Positions 9,341-18,014 of a stretch of 64,000 bases of DNA are shown piece by piece; the first letter of the stretch is position 1; each line of letters opens with the position of its first letter. Under the pieces are notes generated by a model. It was not told where the DNA came from. It saw only the letters and a program-made list of their open reading frames with translations, and made no database searches. The DNA comes from Kiritimatiellia bacterium (GTDB taxonomy: Bacteria; Verrucomicrobiota; Kiritimatiellia; UBA8416; YA12-FULL-48-11): contig JAQUPZ010000010.1 in assembly GCA_028716365.1 (NCBI GenBank), positions 103,153 to 167,152 on the forward strand. The letters run 5' to 3'. A program made the translations under genes and the position numbers.

Positions 9341-9721
9341 ATGCTTCCGAGACAATTAATTGCTTCGATAGTGATGAGCATACTTCTTCTGATCCTCATA
9401 ATAAGGCTTATTCAGAAACAGCGACTGGATATTGCATATTGCTGGCTTTGGCTTGCAATTGGATTGGCAACTCTTGTGGTAGTTATTAAATATGAATGGC
9501 TTACAAAACTATCAGAAACAATCGGCGCACTCACTAACACAACGACATTGTTCCTCCTGGGTTTTTTTGTCGTTCTTCTCATGTGCCTGCAGTTCTCTCT
9601 CGCTATCTCAGCACATCGCAGACAACTTAAAAAGCTCTGTCAGCAGGTCGCTATTCTTGAAGGTACAAATAAAAACGATCCTTTAAAAAACGAATCTGGA
9701 GGGAAGGATAAGCACGGATGA
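9341..9721 (+). CDS. DUF2304 small membrane protein
   Basis: This 126-residue protein has three hydrophobic helices (about 8-22, 29-49 and 64-88) and a charged, helical C-terminal tail (HRRQLKKLCQQVAILEG). Length and pattern fit DUF2304, a family found next to polyprenyl-phosphate GT2 genes; the usual guess is a partner or membrane anchor of that enzyme, but no reaction is known. AGGAG lies just upstream of the ATG. Its TGA overlaps the ATG of the next gene (ATGA, 9718-9721), which suggests translational coupling to the radical SAM enzyme. Confidence 0.75.
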   Translation: MLPRQLIASIVMSILLLILIIRLIQKQRLDIAYCWLWLAIGLATLVVVIKYEWLTKLSETIGALTNTTTLFLLGFFVVLLMCLQFSLAISAHRRQLKKLCQQVAILEGTNKNDPLKNESGGKDKHG

Positions 9722-11151
9722 ATGTACGGCTTGCCCTGACATCTCCACCTCTCTCTCTTAACGAAAGATACGGCGCCTTTGTCGGTGCCGCCAATACCCA
9801 GTCGGCTTTTGGTTTGGTCTGTCTTGCCGCCATCGCCTGTCAGGCCGGGGCCACAGTCGGAATCGTGGATGCTTCAGCCGAAAATCTGACAATTGAGCAT
9901 ACCCTGAATCGGATTTTTGCCCTTAACCCAGATGTAGTTGGCATTACTTCAACCACTGTCGGCATCACAGTCGCAGGTCTTCTTGCGGAACGAATAAAGG
10001 CATCTAAACCTGAAACAATAATAGTAGTAGGCGGTTGTCATGCAAGCGCCATACCCATTGAGACTTTGAATGAATTTAAAGCATTTGACATTCTAGTTCT
10101 CGGCGAGGGAGAAAATACTCTTCTGGATATATTAAAATCCGTCGAGGAACAAAAGAGCGTACCACATAACATCTGCGGGACAGCACATAGAACCGGTTCA
10201 ACAATGGCAATAAATCCATCCCGTCCGCTGATACAGAATTTAGACGATTTACCACTCCCCGCCTGGTCACTACTGTACGGTTTTCCAAAGATGTTCCGCC
10301 CATCTCCGGCGAGAATCAGGCAATGGCCATGCGCATCCGTAGTCCTCACACGCGGATGTCCGAACAGCTGTACTTTCTGCGATCGCTCTGTTTTCGGTAA
10401 TCGCTGCCGTTCATACAGTCCATCATATGCAGTAAATCTTTTAAAAGATCTCAGGAATAATTTCGGAGTTAAAGAAATTCTTATTGAAGATGATACTTTT
10501 ATTATGTCGCCAAAATGGGTAAACGAATTTTGCAGTCGACTTATTACAGACAAACTCAACATCAGCTGGTCATGCCTTGGCCGTGCTGACAGAATGACCA
10601 GTGATATGGCAAAAATCATGCATAAAGCAGGATGCTGGCACATTTCTTTCGGAATAGAAAGCGGCGACGAAAAACTTCTTAAAACGACAAACAAAAAGCT
10701 TGATATCAAGCAAATCAGAAGTGCCGTAGATTTTTGTAAAGCAGCAGGACTGAAGACAAAGGGGTTCTTTATGATAGGATTCCCCGGAGAAACGGAACAA
10801 TCCATCAGTTTAACCAGGAACCTTGCAATATCTCTACCGCTCGATGATATCAGCATCATGCAACTCACACCTTTCCCTGGAACAGAGATGTATTCAACGG
10901 CCCATCTGCATGGACAATTTGAACGTGACTGGCGGAAAATGAATACCCTTAATACTGTCTTTATTCCTGATGGATTTTCCAGGTACGATATGGAACAGGC
11001 AAGATCAACCATTTTACAGGACTTTTATTTCCGCCCGCGTATAATCCTTTCTCACATTGTCAACATGTTACGCCATCCACATCTTATTTTCCCCATGTTA
11101 CGCAGCCTCTTTACTTTATTCAGGGTTCTTTTCAGGAAAAACAATGCTTGA
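9718..11151 (+). CDS. cobalamin-binding radical SAM enzyme (2)
   Basis: This 477-residue paralogue of the enzyme at 6,917-8,359 has the same order: a B12-binding domain (about residues 1-140, with GITSTTVGITVAG and VVGGCHASAIP), then a radical SAM domain with TRGCPNSCTFCDR (CX3CX2C) and the SAM-contact segment GIESGDEKLL. The C-terminal 80 residues are basic and hydrophobic, as in the family. The gene overlaps both neighbours: ATGA with the DUF2304 gene, and its last 8 bases cover the start of the next GT2 gene. This tight coupling with glycosyltransferases suggests action on a lipid-linked sugar or its carrier. Substrate and reaction are unknown. Confidence 0.88.
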   Translation: MNVRLALTSPPLSLNERYGAFVGAANTQSAFGLVCLAAIACQAGATVGIVDASAENLTIEHTLNRIFALNPDVVGITSTTVGITVAGLLAERIKASKPETIIVVGGCHASAIPIETLNEFKAFDILVLGEGENTLLDILKSVEEQKSVPHNICGTAHRTGSTMAINPSRPLIQNLDDLPLPAWSLLYGFPKMFRPSPARIRQWPCASVVLTRGCPNSCTFCDRSVFGNRCRSYSPSYAVNLLKDLRNNFGVKEILIEDDTFIMSPKWVNEFCSRLITDKLNISWSCLGRADRMTSDMAKIMHKAGCWHISFGIESGDEKLLKTTNKKLDIKQIRSAVDFCKAAGLKTKGFFMIGFPGETEQSISLTRNLAISLPLDDISIMQLTPFPGTEMYSTAHLHGQFERDWRKMNTLNTVFIPDGFSRYDMEQARSTILQDFYFRPRIILSHIVNMLRHPHLIFPMLRSLFTLFRVLFRKNNA

Positions 11152-12184
11152 TACGCAAACAACAAATAGCCTCCCTTTGGTCTCTATAGTCACTGTTTCG
11201 TTTAACTGTGGCGGATTCCTGCGGAAATGTCTGTCCAGCCTGATGCAACAAACATATCCTAATATCGAAATTATCCTGGTTGATAATGGTTCGACCGAAA
11301 ACATTGCCGCCATGAAAAATGAATTCCCCGCAATAAAATACATACGCCTTGAAAAGAATTCCGGCTTTGCCGCCGGCAATAACGCTGGAATTTGCGAAGC
11401 CAAGGGCAAATATGTTGCATTGATTAACAATGATGCACAGGCAGATCCCGAATGGCTTAACCGGCTTGTTTCTGTGGCCGAACTTGATAAAAATACTGGA
11501 GCCGTTGCGTCTTTAATCCTTGACGGTAACAACCCTGAGATTCTTGATTCATGCGGTGTCGTAATAGCACTCGACGGCATGTCACATCAGGCAATGCACG
11601 GAATCAAAAGCTCGATCCCGCTTACACGACAGAAAGTTCTTGCTTTCAGTGGATGCGCATGTCTTTTACGCATGCAGGCTCTGAAACAAACCGGGCTGTT
11701 TGATGAGCGTTTTTTCGCATATTGTGAAGATACTGACCTTAGCTTTAGATTGCTCAGGGCCGGATGGGATATCATAACTGAACCTGAAGCCAAGGTCTTA
11801 CATTTCTATTCAAAAACAGCGGGTGCCTTTTCCCTGCAGAAAATATTCTGGATCGAAAGAAATCACTACTGGGTTGCTATCAAGAATTTCCCAATCACCA
11901 TTCTCCTTTTCCTCCCCATAATTTCGCTTTGGCGATACATATTCCAACTCTATGCCGTTCTTAAAGGATATGGGAAACTGAACCTGTTTATTGCCAATGG
12001 CAGTCTGATGGGCATAATAAAGACACTTTTATCCGCCAATCTGGCGGTAATTACCGGCATAATACCAGCAATACGTTCTCGTCTTTCTTTTCAGACGGAA
12101 ATGATCAGAACAAGTTCCGAAATGCGGCAATTAATTTTAAGTATGCATGTATCCATTAAGGAAATAATTACAGGCACATCGTAA
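11144..12184 (+). CDS. glycosyltransferase family 2, rhamnosyltransferase-like
   Basis: This 346-residue GT2 enzyme has VSIVTVSFNCGGFLRKCL, VDNGSTEN, SGFAAGNNAGI and the metal site NNDAQADPEW, and then the EDTDLSFRLLRAGW segment typical of WcaA/RfbF-like rhamnosyl- or galactofuranosyltransferases. A C-terminal hydrophobic stretch (ILLFLPIISLWRYIF) suggests membrane association. I start it at ATG 11144, which has AGGA 6 bases upstream and overlaps the previous stop codon; an in-frame upstream extension to 11,057 lies inside the radical SAM gene and reads as unrelated sequence. It probably extends a surface glycan. Confidence 0.86.
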   Translation: MLDTQTTNSLPLVSIVTVSFNCGGFLRKCLSSLMQQTYPNIEIILVDNGSTENIAAMKNEFPAIKYIRLEKNSGFAAGNNAGICEAKGKYVALINNDAQADPEWLNRLVSVAELDKNTGAVASLILDGNNPEILDSCGVVIALDGMSHQAMHGIKSSIPLTRQKVLAFSGCACLLRMQALKQTGLFDERFFAYCEDTDLSFRLLRAGWDIITEPEAKVLHFYSKTAGAFSLQKIFWIERNHYWVAIKNFPITILLFLPIISLWRYIFQLYAVLKGYGKLNLFIANGSLMGIIKTLLSANLAVITGIIPAIRSRLSFQTEMIRTSSEMRQLILSMHVSIKEIITGTS

Positions 12185-12233
12185 AAAACCATTTGAACGG
12201 CACAGCAACAAACAAGAAACGGAGAAAATCAGA

Positions 12234-12854
12234 ATGCCGGTAACAGCAGGAACAAATCAGACAGACATTAATCAACGTCTTCAATACGAAAAGGGCGGAC
12301 TGGGAAGGAAATACTGGGATATACGCGACAGTCATGCCATAAAATGGCTCCAAGGCCCGAAAGTATTAGACGTCGGTTGTGGAGAGGGAATAACGCTTGG
12401 GAAAATAATCCGTTTACATCCAGACTGGAAAGTTGAAGGAATAGACGTCGATCCTGTAAATGTAACTATTTGCAGAGAATTTGATCTTCCTGCGAAACGC
12501 GGAAGTGTCTATGAACTGCCATACGAGAATAACTTTTTCGATTCCTGCCTCCTCATGGAGGTAATCGAACATCTCGAATACCCGGAAAAAGCGTTAAATG
12601 AAATCTCTCGTGTAACAAAACAAAATGGCAAAATTATAATTGTTTTTCCAATCGACTGGGCAATGTTTGCCGCCAGAATTATATGTTTGCGTTTCCAGGA
12701 AGCAACTTTTGATCCCGGACACTTACGACAGTGGAACAATAGATATCTTGTGATGATGTTAAAGACTACTGGTTTTGAGTTATTCAAGGCGATATCACTG
12801 CCCTTACCGAGCCCGCTGGCATTGCACAAACTTGTAGTGGCCCAAAAGGCATGA
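12234..12854 (+). CDS. class I SAM-dependent methyltransferase
   Basis: This 206-residue Methyltransf_11/25-type enzyme shows motif I (VLDVGCGEGITLG), the acidic end of strand 2 (GIDVDPVN), the DSCLLMEVIEHLEYPEKAL segment and a late hydrophobic loop (PIDWAMFAARIICLRF). GGAG lies upstream of the ATG. Family and place in a glycosyltransferase operon suggest methylation of a sugar or lipid carrier; no substrate can be read from the sequence. It resembles the C-terminal half of the GT2-methyltransferase fusion at 20,995-22,494. Confidence 0.85.
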   Translation: MPVTAGTNQTDINQRLQYEKGGLGRKYWDIRDSHAIKWLQGPKVLDVGCGEGITLGKIIRLHPDWKVEGIDVDPVNVTICREFDLPAKRGSVYELPYENNFFDSCLLMEVIEHLEYPEKALNEISRVTKQNGKIIIVFPIDWAMFAARIICLRFQEATFDPGHLRQWNNRYLVMMLKTTGFELFKAISLPLPSPLALHKLVVAQKA

Positions 12855-12888
12855 GTTACTGATCACCAAAAAATGAAAGATATACCGG

Positions 12889-14448
12889 ATGGACAAAATT
12901 GTCAGAATAATGGCTGTAACCGCATTAATAGCATTCAGCATCCAATCCTTCTCCGATAACAAGGCTGATGTCGATCTTTGGGGTAATGTTGGGTTTGTCA
13001 AAGCCTTGCCATGGTCTCAGGAATTTCATCGCACAAACACCTTCTCCTTCACAGAACCAGATCATCCATGGATAAACCATGAATGGCTTGCTGAATATAT
13101 ATTTAATAAAATCCATTTAATCTGCGGCAATACGGGACTTCTGTTACTGAAGATTTTTCTTGGGCTCCTTATCGTAACACTCTTATATCTCTCCATAAGG
13201 AATCAATGCAAGTCGGGAATATTACGTTTTCTGTTCCTTTTTCTCGTAATTTCAACTATCGGATATGGTTTTTCCACTCGTCCCCATTTATTTACATATC
13301 TCATATTAGCGCTTTTCCTTTATATCTTAAGATACTTGCACAAAAACAATCTTCGTGCATTACTCGTTTTCCCAATTCTCGGCTTAGTATGGACGAACAT
13401 GCATGGGGCTTTCTTTATTGGTATAGTTCTCATGATTATTTTTGCCTGCTTCGAATCATTCAAGTTATTAGCCAGCGGTAAAATAAAAAATGAATACCGT
13501 TATATTGCATGCCTCATCTTGACTTCTTTCCTTCTTGTTGCAGTATCCTTTGTCAATCCGTACGGCGTTGACCTTTGGAAATTTATTTTCGATTCCGCTA
13601 CCACCACCCGCCCATACCTGAGCGAATGGGCTCCATTCAATCTGATTTCAAACTTTACCGATCACACAGATTTCATTGCACTTTCTCTTGTTTCCATATC
13701 CGTAATATTTTTCTCCGGCAAACAACGAGATGCAACATGGATGTGTATCCTTTTTGTGGCCTTTCTCGGTGCACTATTACTTCGCAGAAATATTCCTATA
13801 TTCGCCATTATCACCTGTTTCGTGATTCCTGAACACCTGGAAAATGTCATCGATGAATCTCTCGGAAATATACAGAATAAAATACCGCAACACCTTCCTC
13901 TTTTTTTGCTATGTTTGCTAATTCCTCTTTCGACATGGTTTACACTTGCAGCTAACAAAATAAATCCCATGCAAATTGAGGTTCCTCAAGACCGTTTTCC
14001 CATTGGCGTTATATCCTTTATTAAAGAAAACAACATAAAGGGTAACATGCTCGTTTTCTTCGACTGGACGGAATATTGTATCTGGAAACTTTATCCGGAT
14101 TGCAGAGTATTCCTCGACGGAAGGTTTACAGACGCATACAGTCATGAAACTGTGACTGATTATTTTGCATTCCTTTATTCAGAGAAGAACTGGGAAAATA
14201 TACTCAAAAAATATCCTGTTGATATACTTCTTTTGCCGAAGGGAAATTCCACCTACAATATGATGGTTACAAACAAAGATAGTCCTTTATATAAAAAATC
14301 GCTTGTTCTGGAACAGTGGAAACTTGTCTGTGAGGATAAAATTGCCGGACTCTTCCTGAAAACAGACAATCATTCAAATACGATCGCAAATCTCAATTTA
14401 TCTCAGCCAATCGTCACAAATAGTTGTCATGCCATTTACTTTCCATGA
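12889..14448 (+). CDS. polytopic GT-C-like membrane protein
   Basis: This 519-residue protein has about eleven hydrophobic segments between residues 60 and 360 and a soluble C-terminal domain (about 370-505). The first loop contains KADVDLWGNVGF and PDHPWINHEWLAEYIF, a DxDLW...WxxHEWL pattern I know from uncharacterised GT-C-like proteins of Planctomycetes and relatives. The C-terminal part has GNMLVFFDWTEYCIWKLYP and VFLDGRFTDAYSHET, also typical of that family. It is probably a polyprenyl-sugar-dependent glycosyltransferase, but no member with a known reaction comes to mind. Its stop overlaps the ATG of the next gene (ATGA at 14,445-14,448). Confidence 0.7.
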   Translation: MDKIVRIMAVTALIAFSIQSFSDNKADVDLWGNVGFVKALPWSQEFHRTNTFSFTEPDHPWINHEWLAEYIFNKIHLICGNTGLLLLKIFLGLLIVTLLYLSIRNQCKSGILRFLFLFLVISTIGYGFSTRPHLFTYLILALFLYILRYLHKNNLRALLVFPILGLVWTNMHGAFFIGIVLMIIFACFESFKLLASGKIKNEYRYIACLILTSFLLVAVSFVNPYGVDLWKFIFDSATTTRPYLSEWAPFNLISNFTDHTDFIALSLVSISVIFFSGKQRDATWMCILFVAFLGALLLRRNIPIFAIITCFVIPEHLENVIDESLGNIQNKIPQHLPLFLLCLLIPLSTWFTLAANKINPMQIEVPQDRFPIGVISFIKENNIKGNMLVFFDWTEYCIWKLYPDCRVFLDGRFTDAYSHETVTDYFAFLYSEKNWENILKKYPVDILLLPKGNSTYNMMVTNKDSPLYKKSLVLEQWKLVCEDKIAGLFLKTDNHSNTIANLNLSQPIVTNSCHAIYFP

Positions 14449-16028
14449 AATCCGTATTCTTCCGTACAACATTTCTTGTTATTCTTATCACCGCAGCATC
14501 CACGGCAGCATTTTCAGTCAATCCTTACCGTGCATCGAACCTTGACGTTATCCCTGATTCCGTCGAATACGCGATTGTCGCAAATCATTTTACAGTTGAA
14601 GGCACGCTCGATATTAAAATTGACGGTAAATCGTACCCATCACGATATCCTCCATGGTTTTCTATCCTTTTCCTGTCTCCATCTTTTTTTATTTTTGGGA
14701 ACGATATCGGAAATGCCATTTATCCTATAACGTTTTGGGGAATCGCAGGAGTTCTGATTGCTTTTCTCATTGGTCGTCTGATATCCGGGAATTTCGGGGG
14801 AATACTTTCATCTCTGGCTCTGATAGCACTTCCTCTTTATCGTGAGCATACCAAGGTAATAATGACAAAGATACCTTGTACGGCTTTGACGCTGATTGCT
14901 TGTTATCTTTATCTACGCTTGAGAACAAATCATTTTTCAAAAACGGTTATTTTGGGGCTAGCAGGCATCATTGGTGCGTTGACAGTGGCAATCAGGCCCG
15001 TTTCAGTGGGCGTTCTACTCTCTTTCCTTTTAGGATGTTATTTATCACGGCAAAACATCAATAGATTTGCAAAATATATCCTGTTTCTATTCCCGTCTGT
15101 TGTCATTCTTTCTCTAAATTTAATCTACAATAACATTACATTTGGAGCACCTTTCAGGAATGGATACAATTTCTGGTGCTCCGTACCTTTTGATTACAGT
15201 TCTCTTTGTTTTTCGACCAACTATCTTTAGCCAAATTTAAAAACCATCTTATTAAGTCCAATGCCGGCGCTTTTCTTAACTGGAATTGTCCTTTTCCTCC
15301 TGAGAAACAGATTCGCTGATAAATTCCATCTGTCAACCGAGTCTGAACTTTTGGTGAAATATCTTGTTGAATTCGCAATCGGGGTATCCATCCCAATTCT
15401 TTTTATACACTTATTATACTTCTACCAGGCCGTACGATTCTACCTGCCAGTAATAACTCTTTTGGCTGTAATTTCAACGTCATTAGCAGGTAAATGGCTG
15501 CAAACAGTATCGGATACTGTTATTTTACCAGGACAGGGTTTACTTACAGTAGGATTAATTATTCTGCGGCTTTCACATCCGCAATCTCAGCCATTTACCC
15601 GCATGCTTGCTGATCAAATGGCATCAAATACTCCCGAAAATTCCATCATCATTTCTTCAATTGATCCCGCTTATCTTGATTTTTTTGTTGTCAAATCAAC
15701 AAAACGAAGAATCATACCTCTCACCCGTAATGTCGAATATGCATCAAAATTTATTTGCCCGGAAAAAGTTAAAAATCCAACGCCTCCTCCTTTATCACCC
15801 ACTGATCACCGTTGCAAAGGTCTGCTTAAGGGCAAAGTTCACGACGTTATCCCTTTTACCGCCAGTGAAGGAATTCCATTTCTAATAGAAGAGGCAAAAA
15901 AAGGTACTCCTATCTTCCTTGAAACAAGTCTTATTTTTGCCAGTGATGCTCAGGTAATCGCGAACCTGCAGGCTAACTTCGATGTTATTTCACGCTCTGA
16001 TTATGTTTATCAATTGGTATCAAAATAA
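14445..16028 (+). pseudogene. GT-C-like membrane glycosyltransferase interrupted by an in-frame amber codon
   Basis: One reading frame runs from ATG 14445 to TAA 16028 (528 codons) with a single TAG at 15228-15230 (codon 262). The intact paralogue at 23,962-25,533 aligns across the stop without a gap: FSTNYL-stop-PNLKTILLSPMPAL here against FSPSFLKANLAELFISGLPAL there, so TAG stands where the paralogue has Lys, one base from AAG. Shared marks include SVEYAI, SRYPPWFS, GYNFWCS and, in the second half, SIDPAYLDFF and PLTRNVEYAS. Both halves look otherwise undecayed, so the event is recent or is a sequence error. TAG serves as a normal stop in several neighbouring genes, so recoding is unlikely. 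The ATG 15261 after the stop has no ribosome site. The start overlaps the upstream stop (ATGA). Confidence 0.85.
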
Positions 16029-16078
16029 TCCCGATAATTAGATGTACAACGGCGAGAAAATCAGCGCCGAATCAATAG

Positions 16079-17848
16079 TCATTTCTTTATCTTCTCCTTA
16101 ATGAGCTTCTCAACGGCGTTTAGATATTCCCTCAGATCAGCATTATCTGGAAATCTTTGCAGGGCCTCGCGCCAAATCTTTGTCGCTGATAGGATATCCC
16201 CCTTTTCTGTGTATAATCGCCCCAGGTTAATCGCAGCACCAAGATAAAAAGGATCAATGGCAAGCGCATTTGAGTAGGCGGTTATTGCTTTGTCCGGATT
16301 TTTCACTATCTGATCCAGAATATAAGCCGTATCGAACCACGCCTGACTCATATGATGAGGATGGAGTTCGTTATTTTGCAGAAGTAATTGATAAGATAAC
16401 AAGGCTTCATCATATCGTCGCTGCATAAACAACGACTTGCTGAGTTGCAATCGGGCAAGCCCCAAATTGCTGTCGATAGACAGCGCATTGCGGGACAGTT
16501 TTTCAGCTTCAATATATTTACCCTTGTGATTGGCTTCGATTGCCAGCTCAGCCATTGCACGGGAGTTTTCAGGGTTGAGCCTGAGCTCATGAGCCCAGAG
16601 AGTGTAATTATCGTACCAGTCTTTTTCACGGGTAACGGTCTTTCCGGTCCAAAACATCAACAGAATGAATACGGCAACAGATATAAAACGAGAGAAGACA
16701 ACAGATTGAGCGGAAATAAATTCGAACAGAGTTCCAACAGCCAGTAAGAAACCGATCGATGGCAGGTATAAATAACGATCGGCTTCGGGGTTAAAAATCG
16801 GTACGATATTGGAAACAGGTGCAATTGCAAAGTAGAACCAGCAAATACCCAGCATAAACAGTGGAATGCGTTTCCGGAATATCATTGCAATAACAACAAA
16901 CAGCAAATGAATTACTGCCGACAACAGAAAAATCCAATTATCAGGCCCTATCACTTGCGTTACATGATTTACAGAAAGATTGACGGGATAAATCAACCTG
17001 CCCAGATAGGAAAACAATATGCGGGAAGACGTCGCCAAAACAACAGTGAGTTTTTGACTTAAAGGAATGGCAGGAACAACCGTGCCGGTCATAACCATAA
17101 AACGTATCCATAGATAAAATATTGCGATCGGCACCAAAACAGCAAGGCTGAAACAAATCCACTTGCGCGGTATATTGAAGGATGGAGCAAGCCATGCCAA
17201 AAATACAAGAATGGGAATCAATGCTATCGCTGACTCCTTCGAAAACAACGCGAGAACGAAAGAAACCATTGAACCAAATATGCTGAATAATGACACAAAA
17301 GATTTGGGATGGTTTGCATAAGATATTACACATAAAATTGACGTTACCAGGAATAAAGTAGAAAGAATATCTTCGCAAAATCCAATGCCGCAGACTGCCT
17401 CGCTCAAAAGAGGGTGAACGGCAAAAGCAACACCCGTCCATAATGACCATGTCTTCAAATCAAGCTTTTGCGCAAGACGTGTTACGGCGATTGTTGTTGC
17501 GGTATGAAACAGAATGCTGACCACATGGAACCCTAAAGGATTCCGTCCGAAAAATAATGTACACAACCAGCAAAGAAATGTTACGACAGGTCGATAACTC
17601 GCCTCGCCGGAAACTTCGAAATAACGCTGCGAGAAAAGTGAAAAGAAAAAACCTTTCTGGCTGATAAATGGATTTTTTACGATGACAAGATAATCATCAT
17701 ATGTAAAACCATTGACCAAGCTGACCGAATAAACCACCAACGCAACGAGCGCTGTAATTTCCATCTGAAAGAAAGGGACTTGGAGACATGTCTTGATACT
17801 TTTTAGTTGTGCTGAAATCTGCCCCTGGTTTGATGTATCTGCTATCAC
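16079..17848 (-). CDS. TMTC-like membrane glycosyltransferase with C-terminal TPRs (paralogue 4)
   Basis: This 589-residue protein is closer to classical TMTC proteins than the three tandem copies at 1.5-6.9 kb. It shows VNGFTYDDYLVI (acidic pair in the first loop), SYRPVVTFLCWL, FAVHPLLSEAVCGI and EADRYLYLPSIGF. About ten membrane segments precede five or so TPR units (about residues 400-580, e.g. AITAYSNALAIDPFYLGAAINLG). GTG 17848 is the likely start, with AAGGA about 8 bases before it. It is convergent with the interrupted gene at 14,445 and divergent from the GT9 gene at 18,015. Transfer of a sugar to exported proteins is inferred from the eukaryotic family. Confidence 0.78.
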   Translation of the reverse strand: MIADTSNQGQISAQLKSIKTCLQVPFFQMEITALVALVVYSVSLVNGFTYDDYLVIVKNPFISQKGFFFSLFSQRYFEVSGEASYRPVVTFLCWLCTLFFGRNPLGFHVVSILFHTATTIAVTRLAQKLDLKTWSLWTGVAFAVHPLLSEAVCGIGFCEDILSTLFLVTSILCVISYANHPKSFVSLFSIFGSMVSFVLALFSKESAIALIPILVFLAWLAPSFNIPRKWICFSLAVLVPIAIFYLWIRFMVMTGTVVPAIPLSQKLTVVLATSSRILFSYLGRLIYPVNLSVNHVTQVIGPDNWIFLLSAVIHLLFVVIAMIFRKRIPLFMLGICWFYFAIAPVSNIVPIFNPEADRYLYLPSIGFLLAVGTLFEFISAQSVVFSRFISVAVFILLMFWTGKTVTREKDWYDNYTLWAHELRLNPENSRAMAELAIEANHKGKYIEAEKLSRNALSIDSNLGLARLQLSKSLFMQRRYDEALLSYQLLLQNNELHPHHMSQAWFDTAYILDQIVKNPDKAITAYSNALAIDPFYLGAAINLGRLYTEKGDILSATKIWREALQRFPDNADLREYLNAVEKLIKEKIKK

Positions 17849-18014
17849 CGAATCTTCCTTTTTTATTCTTTACGCAAATTAATACTGATGAATTTTGCCT
17901 TTTTCGCAAATATAGATCAAGGCTGGTGTATATATCTTACAATAACGGGAAATAGTTGATTATGTATGTGTTTACTCTATATTCGCAAGATGTCCGGCGA
18001 TTGGAGATGTATTC

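Noticed and set aside
10038..11012. A 324-codon open frame on the minus strand opposite the second radical SAM gene.
   Set aside because: It is antisense to a protein with clear domains, has no recognisable motif, and its long length follows from codon bias of the plus-strand gene.
14445..16028. Readthrough or genetic recoding of TAG (for example as pyrrolysine).
   Set aside because: TAG is the stop of at least seven other genes in the window with sensible C-termini, and the paralogue has plain Lys at that place.
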